DNA of 5,214 nt from contig CALFWA010000040.1 in NCBI GenBank assembly GCA_937928035.1, forward strand, positions 1-5,214. The letters run 5' to 3'. Source of the DNA: an uncultured Caldilinea sp. Its GTDB lineage: Bacteria > Chloroflexota > Anaerolineae > Caldilineales > Caldilineaceae. A program made the translations under genes and the position numbers. Every line of letters starts with the position of its first letter. The first letter of the stretch is position 1. Of this stretch, positions 1 to 5,214 are shown in pieces. The notes under the pieces were generated by a model that had not been told where the DNA came from, did not search any database, and worked only from the letters and a program-made list of their open reading frames with translations.

Positions 1-355
1 TTTCCGCTCCAGGCGTCCCAAAGAAATGAGGCGCGCTGCCTGCGGCTAAGATCAGAAAGTCGTAGGAAATTGCGCCTGCGGAAGTTTCGAGGCGACGGCT
101 GCTCAGATCCACCTGGCGCACTTCCGCTAGAGCAAAGCTGACATTCGGCATGCGACGCAGGATGCTGCGCACGGGATACGCGATCGCCTCTGGCTCCAGT
201 TCCGCCGCCGCCACTTGATAGAGAAGGGGCAAGAAAGTGTGATAGTTGTTGCAGTCGAGCAACAACACCTGCACCGGCGTGTGAGCCAGAGCGCGAGCCG
301 CCCATAGCCCGCCGAACCCTGCGCCTACGATCGCGACGCGAGGCGCTTCAGGCAT
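1..355 (-). CDS. NDH-2-like FAD-dependent NAD(P)H dehydrogenase, N-terminal part (runs off left edge)
   Basis: The 118 complete codons visible match the N-terminus of type II NADH:quinone oxidoreductases, single-subunit peripheral membrane flavoproteins that pass electrons from NAD(P)H to quinone without pumping protons. Residues 7-17 form the FAD-binding beta-alpha-beta start, VAIVGAGFGGL, with the GxGxxG glycines at 11, 13 and 16. Asp34 ends the second strand, where the FAD ribose is normally bound. Residues 36-53 carry the family hallmark NNYHTFLPLLYQVAAAEL. Residues 98-106 (YDFLILAAG) are the usual 'YDxLvlAxG' strand. The ATG at 353-355 is chosen because GGAGG lies 7 nt upstream and the start falls just before the Rossmann strand. 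It overlaps the end of the DUF488 gene by 8 nt, which implies translational coupling. The family is about 400 residues, so roughly 70% lies outside the window. A related pyridine-nucleotide disulphide oxidoreductase is a less likely alternative. The NAD(P)H domain and C-terminal membrane anchor cannot be checked. Confidence 0.88.
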   Translation of the reverse strand, partial: MPEAPRVAIVGAGFGGLWAARALAHTPVQVLLLDCNNYHTFLPLLYQVAAAELEPEAIAYPVRSILRRMPNVSFALAEVRQVDLSSRRLETSAGAISYDFLILAAGSAPHFFGTPGAE

Positions 356-719
356 CGTTGCGCCTCCGTTCGGCCAAAACGTTCTCCAGGTATCGTTTCA
401 GGGCGACGGCGTTGTTGTGGAGAGAGTCTCTGGAGGCATAGACGAGGGTAACGTCCCCCTGCTGCGCCGCCTCCATTAACGGCTGCCAGGCTTGGGGCTT
501 GGCGTCGAGTTCGGCGAAATAGTGCGTCTGGAACTCATCCCATTTGGCCGGGTCATGGGCAAACCAGCGACGCAATGCATCGCTCGGTGCAGCCTCGGGC
601 AGCCATCCGTCCAGTCTCAACGCTTCTCGTTTGAGCCCACGCGGCCACAGACGATCGACCAGATAGCGTTTGCCGTCCTCGGGCTGCGCCGGCTCGTAGG
701 CGCGCTTGATGTAGATCAT
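348..719 (-). CDS. DUF488 family protein, YeaO-like (123 aa)
   Basis: This is a complete small cytoplasmic protein of the DUF488 family, to which E. coli YeaO belongs; the biochemical function is not established. The family landmarks are present in order: MIYIKRAYEP at residues 1-10, DGKRYLVDRLWPRGLK at 15-30, WFAHDPAKWDEF at 52-63, and VTLVYASRD at 90-98 followed by HNNAVALKRYL at 101-111. The conserved Arg/Trp/Asp cluster (VDRLWPRG) and the HNNA segment are intact. The length is normal. A frame extending upstream to 821 exists, but ATG 717-719 is chosen because the family begins exactly with 'MIxIKR' and AAGGTG lies 8 nt before it. The extra 34 residues of the longer frame look non-coding. 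It is the first clear gene of a two-gene unit with the NDH-2-like gene. The pairing suggests co-expression, but I cannot state a shared function. Confidence 0.9.
   Translation of the reverse strand: MIYIKRAYEPAQPEDGKRYLVDRLWPRGLKREALRLDGWLPEAAPSDALRRWFAHDPAKWDEFQTHYFAELDAKPQAWQPLMEAAQQGDVTLVYASRDSLHNNAVALKRYLENVLAERRRNDA
363..367 (-). promoter_or_regulatory. Ribosome-binding site of the NDH-2-like gene
   Basis: On the minus strand GGAGG sits 7 nt before the ATG at 355. It lies inside the last codons of the DUF488 gene. It fixes the start of the dehydrogenase and supports coupled translation. Confidence 0.75.
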
Positions 720-727
720 CTCCGTTT

Positions 728-733
728 CACCTT
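728..733 (-). promoter_or_regulatory. Ribosome-binding site of the DUF488 gene
   Basis: AAGGTG on the minus strand lies 8 nt before ATG 719. It overlaps the TGA (727-729) that closes the start-less frame upstream, the arrangement usual between adjacent genes of an operon. Confidence 0.6.
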
Positions 734-832
734 TCCCGCACCCGCTCCTTCTCCAGGTCGAAATCCCAGTAGCCGGGCCCTTCCTGAGAAAAGGCGGCGT
801 TGAGCTCAACGTCGGCCTCAAACTCCGGCTTA

Positions 833-838
833 ATTATA
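833..838 (-). promoter_or_regulatory. Candidate -10 box for the DUF488/NDH-2 unit
   Basis: The minus strand carries a perfect TATAAT, preceded directly by GTG. At 17-nt spacing the -35 position reads GCATTT, a poor match, so this would be a weak or activator-dependent sigma-70-type promoter. Transcription would begin near 825 and give a leader of about 105 nt before the DUF488 start. Such a box is unlikely by chance in GC-rich DNA but not impossible. Confidence 0.4.
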
Positions 839-962
839 CACGCATGTTACGTAGAAAATGCTCGCTCTTTTGGGTGCAACCGGAAGTCTTCAATCGTTCG
901 CTGTTTGTCCTCTGCCTTGCTCCCCCTTTCGCCGATCGGCCTGGCGGACGGCTGCGTAGAAC

Positions 963-1000
963 ATCACCACAAAGGCGCGAAGACGCCAAGAAACACAACG
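963..1000. repeat. Possible degenerate dispersed intergenic repeat
   Basis: The stretch contains ATCACCACAAAGGCGCGAAG followed by ACGCCAAGAAACACAAC. It resembles the widespread bacterial intergenic element of the form 'ACCACxAAGxCxCxAAGxCxCxAAG', often mis-annotated as short proteins with 'HHxGAKTPR' or 'SPQRREDAK' peptides. The resemblance is from memory; only one copy is present in this window, so it cannot be shown to repeat here. Confidence 0.35.
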
Positions 1001-1092
1001 CTGACATCAACCAAGTTGCTGCCGGACTGCGTAACGTGAGTTCCACACCCCTTGTTCAGATTGCAAGTCAGGAGCTTTGGATTCGACAAGGA

Positions 1093-1104
1093 TGACATGT
1101 GTCA
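1093..1104. promoter_or_regulatory. Candidate operator dyad TGACA-TG-TGTCA
   Basis: Two perfect 5-base half-sites in inverted orientation are separated by 2 bases, 75 to 86 nt before the ATPase start and immediately upstream of a possible -35/-10 region. Short dyads of this kind are typical binding sites for dimeric repressors. No regulator gene is present in the window, so the partner is unknown. A chance occurrence is possible. Confidence 0.3.
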
Positions 1105-1125
1105 CTGGCGTTCCCGCCGCCCACA

Positions 1126-1134
1126 TGCTACGAT
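1126..1134 (+). promoter_or_regulatory. Possible extended -10 promoter of the ABC operon
   Basis: TGCTACGAT fits an extended -10 (TGn followed by TACGAT, four of six bases matching TATAAT). The -35 position at 17-nt spacing reads TGGCGT, a poor match, which is tolerated with an extended -10. Transcription would begin near 1141, leaving a leader of about 38 nt before ATG 1179. Confidence 0.25.
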
Positions 1135-1167
1135 GCCAACGCAATAGGCCAGCCATGAACAGCGCAG

Positions 1168-1172
1168 GGAGG
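1168..1172 (+). promoter_or_regulatory. Ribosome-binding site of the ABC ATPase
   Basis: GGAGG, within GGGAGG, lies 6 nt before ATG 1179. It selects this start over the in-frame ATGs at 1077, 1125 and 1155, which lack comparable sites. Confidence 0.8.
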
Positions 1173-1178
1173 CAATCG

Positions 1179-2180
<1,002 letters not shown>

Positions 2181-2196
2181 GAGGTAGAGAAGCGGG

Positions 2197-2277
2197 GATA
2201 GGGTGGTTGGGGGATAAGGAAGGCATCGTGAGGCAAGCGCCAGACTTCCCATCATCCTTATGGCCTCACTACCTATC
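2197..2277. repeat. Imperfect inverted repeat in the ATPase-permease spacer
   Basis: The left arm 2197-2220 contains GATAGG and ATAAGGA. The right arm 2255-2277 contains TCCTTAT and CCTATC. The perfect blocks pair in register, separated by an internal region of 11 against 10 nt. The loop is 34 nt. The loop also holds GTGAGGC (2228-2234), complementary to GCCTCAC (2263-2269) in the internal part of the right arm, so an alternative fold or pseudoknot is possible. No U-tract follows, so it is not a standard terminator. It could protect or attenuate the operon mRNA, or be a leftover spacer repeat. Confidence 0.5.
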
Positions 2278-2302
2278 AGCTTCATGCTTTCCTCGTCGAC
2301 GG

Positions 2303-4848
<2,546 letters not shown>

Positions 4849-4876
4849 TCACGCAGGCAATCGCGGTTCCGGTTAT
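4849..4876. other. 28-bp convergent spacer, no clear terminator
   Basis: Permease 2 and the TSP3 gene end facing each other here. No GC-rich stem with a T-tract is present. The nearest hairpin, TTTTGC/GCAAAA at 4887-4905, lies inside the TSP3 coding end and lacks a T-tract on either strand's exit side. Termination may occur within the opposite gene or be factor-dependent. Confidence 0.5.
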
Positions 4877-5214
4877 TCAGTTTGACTTTTGCAGGAGCGG
4901 CAAAAACATTTTGATCAAGCTGTTTTCTGGAACCCTCGGATCTGTGCCGCTCAGGTATTCCTGCAAATTGCTTCGACCATCTTGATCTGGATCATCAGCA
5001 GCGTCGGAGGGATCGGTCGGGTTCAGGCCGTTGGCCGCCTCCCAGCCGTCCGGCATGCCGTCCCCGTCGCTGTCGGCGGCGTTCGGGTTCGCACCAAGCT
5101 GATACTCCTGCAGGTTGCTCAGGCCGTCGCCGTCTGCATCGCCGCCGGCGTCGGAGGGATCGGTCGGGTTCAGGCCGTTGGCCGCCTCCCAGCCGTCCGG
5201 CATGCCGTCCCCGT
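4877..5214 (-). CDS. Secreted or surface protein with TSP type-3-like calcium-binding repeats, C-terminal end (partial)
   Basis: The frame is open to the window's right edge, so only the last 112 complete codons are seen. The first visible residues are already mid-repeat, and the ATG at 5201-5203 is internal, not a start. Two repeat units of 49 residues are visible. Each has an acidic DxDGDGMPDGWE loop, then AANGLNPTDPSDA, then a second acidic loop (DADGDG or DPDQDG) and SNLQEYxxGxxP. Asp-rich DxDGDG loops of this type bind calcium in bacterial TSP3 (TSP_3_bac-like) repeats, which often act as stiff stalks in exported proteins. The first halves of the units are identical while the second halves differ. 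After the last repeat the protein ends in a 17-residue tail, RVPENSLIKMFLPLLQK plus SN. The MFLPLLQK part recalls short 'FLPLv' tails that I remember from Chloroflexota secreted proteins. The N-terminal functional domain and any signal peptide are outside the window. Confidence 0.88.
   Translation of the reverse strand, partial: GDGMPDGWEAANGLNPTDPSDAGGDADGDGLSNLQEYQLGANPNAADSDGDGMPDGWEAANGLNPTDPSDAADDPDQDGRSNLQEYLSGTDPRVPENSLIKMFLPLLQKSN
5001..5067. repeat. 67-bp perfect direct repeat, copy 1 (period 147 bp)
   Basis: This segment is identical base for base to 5148-5214. It encodes the DGDGMPDGWE/AANGLNPTDPSDA half of the TSP3 unit. Identity at third codon positions shows recent duplication or gene conversion rather than protein-level selection alone. 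Confidence 0.95.
5148..5214. repeat. 67-bp perfect direct repeat, copy 2 (reaches window edge)
   Basis: Second copy, exactly 147 bp (49 codons) from the first. The identity reaches the last base of the window, so its true length and the number of further units are unknown. Confidence 0.95.

Larger units (their letters stand above)
727..846 (-). pseudogene. Start-less coding-like frame before the DUF488 gene; possible gene remnant
   Basis: A 39-codon open frame runs from just after an in-frame TAA (847-849) to a TGA (727-729), ending 7 nt before the DUF488 start. It has no ATG start, and its only GTG and CTG codons lie close to the end. Its composition is nevertheless protein-like: the last 32 codons read EFEADVELNAAF, then SQEGPGYWDFDLEKERVRER. 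They strongly favour G or C in third position, as in the real genes. This looks like the C-terminus of a gene once upstream in the same unit and since cut off by deletion or frameshift. Alternatives are a short leader peptide with a non-standard start such as ATT, or chance. I do not recognise the family. The TATAAT box at 833-838 lies inside it, so any full-length translation would need an upstream promoter. Confidence 0.3.
847..1178. other. Divergent intergenic region, no gene supported
   Basis: About 330 bases separate the leftward DUF488 unit from the rightward ABC operon. Overlapping open frames occur on both strands, but none has a good ribosome-binding site or protein-like composition. 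Visible contents are a 10-bp palindrome GCCGATCGGC (931-940), a purine-rich stretch at 963-1000 resembling a common dispersed bacterial repeat, a weak inverted pair flanking the region's core (842-854 and 1027-1039), a TGACA/TGTCA dyad (1093-1104) and a possible extended -10 (1126-1134). Both promoters of the divergent units should lie here or at its edges. Confidence 0.6.

Noticed and set aside
834..1046. 70-codon minus-strand frame in the intergenic region
   Set aside because: Its composition (many Ser/Arg/Pro, no motif), lack of a ribosome-binding site and overlap with the suspected dispersed repeat all argue against a gene.
1077..1178. Upstream in-frame extension of the ATPase
   Set aside because: The added residues do not resemble the family, and ATG 1179 has GGAGG 6 nt before it.
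4887..4905. TTTTGC/GCAAAA hairpin as a terminator
   Set aside because: The stem is AT-rich and only 6 bp, lies within the TSP3 coding end, and no T-tract follows on either strand.
5001..5214. The 147-bp repeats as a CRISPR array or tandem non-coding satellite
   Set aside because: The period is a whole number of codons and the frame reads clear TSP3 repeats, so this is a coding repeat; unit length and content do not fit CRISPR.

Overview
The window is GC-rich bacterial chromosomal DNA, with strong G/C preference at third codon positions. Two features hint at a Chloroflexota (Anaerolineae/Caldilineae-like) source. One is the C-terminal tail 'MFLPLLQK' on a secreted repeat protein, which resembles tails I recall from secreted proteins of that phylum. 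The other is the style of the low-complexity spacers. This is recollection, not a search, so the assignment is tentative. No RNA gene, transposase, CRISPR array or phage gene was seen.

Layout. Positions 1-719 (minus strand) hold a two-gene unit: a DUF488/YeaO-type protein (348-719), then the N-terminal third of an NDH-2-like FAD-dependent NAD(P)H dehydrogenase that runs off the left edge (1-355). The two overlap by 8 nt. A TATAAT box (833-838) may drive them. Between box and gene lies a coding-looking 39-codon frame with no start codon (727-846). Positions 847-1178 are a divergent intergenic region with a suspected degenerate dispersed repeat, a TGACA-TG-TGTCA dyad and a possible promoter for the rightward genes.

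Positions 1179-4848 (plus strand) hold a complete three-gene ABC-2 exporter: an ATPase with all nucleotide-binding motifs, then two different six-helix permeases, each with a large extracytoplasmic domain after helix 1. The permeases are coupled by a GTGA overlap. ATPase and permease 1 are separated by a 122-nt spacer containing a long imperfect inverted repeat, and the start of permease 1 is uncertain. One ATPase with two unlike permeases suggests an exporter with an ATPase dimer and a permease heterodimer, as in LnrLMN-type or NatAB-like systems. The substrate cannot be read from sequence.

Positions 4877-5214 (minus strand, convergent) are the C-terminal end of a secreted or surface protein built of calcium-binding thrombospondin type-3-like repeats of 49 residues. 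Two copies share 67 identical bases, so this part of the array was recently duplicated or homogenised.

I found no convincing undescribed system. The best leads are the inverted repeat that may hide a ribosome-binding site in the exporter operon, the recently homogenised TSP3 array with its short C-terminal tail, and the start-less frame before the DUF488 gene.
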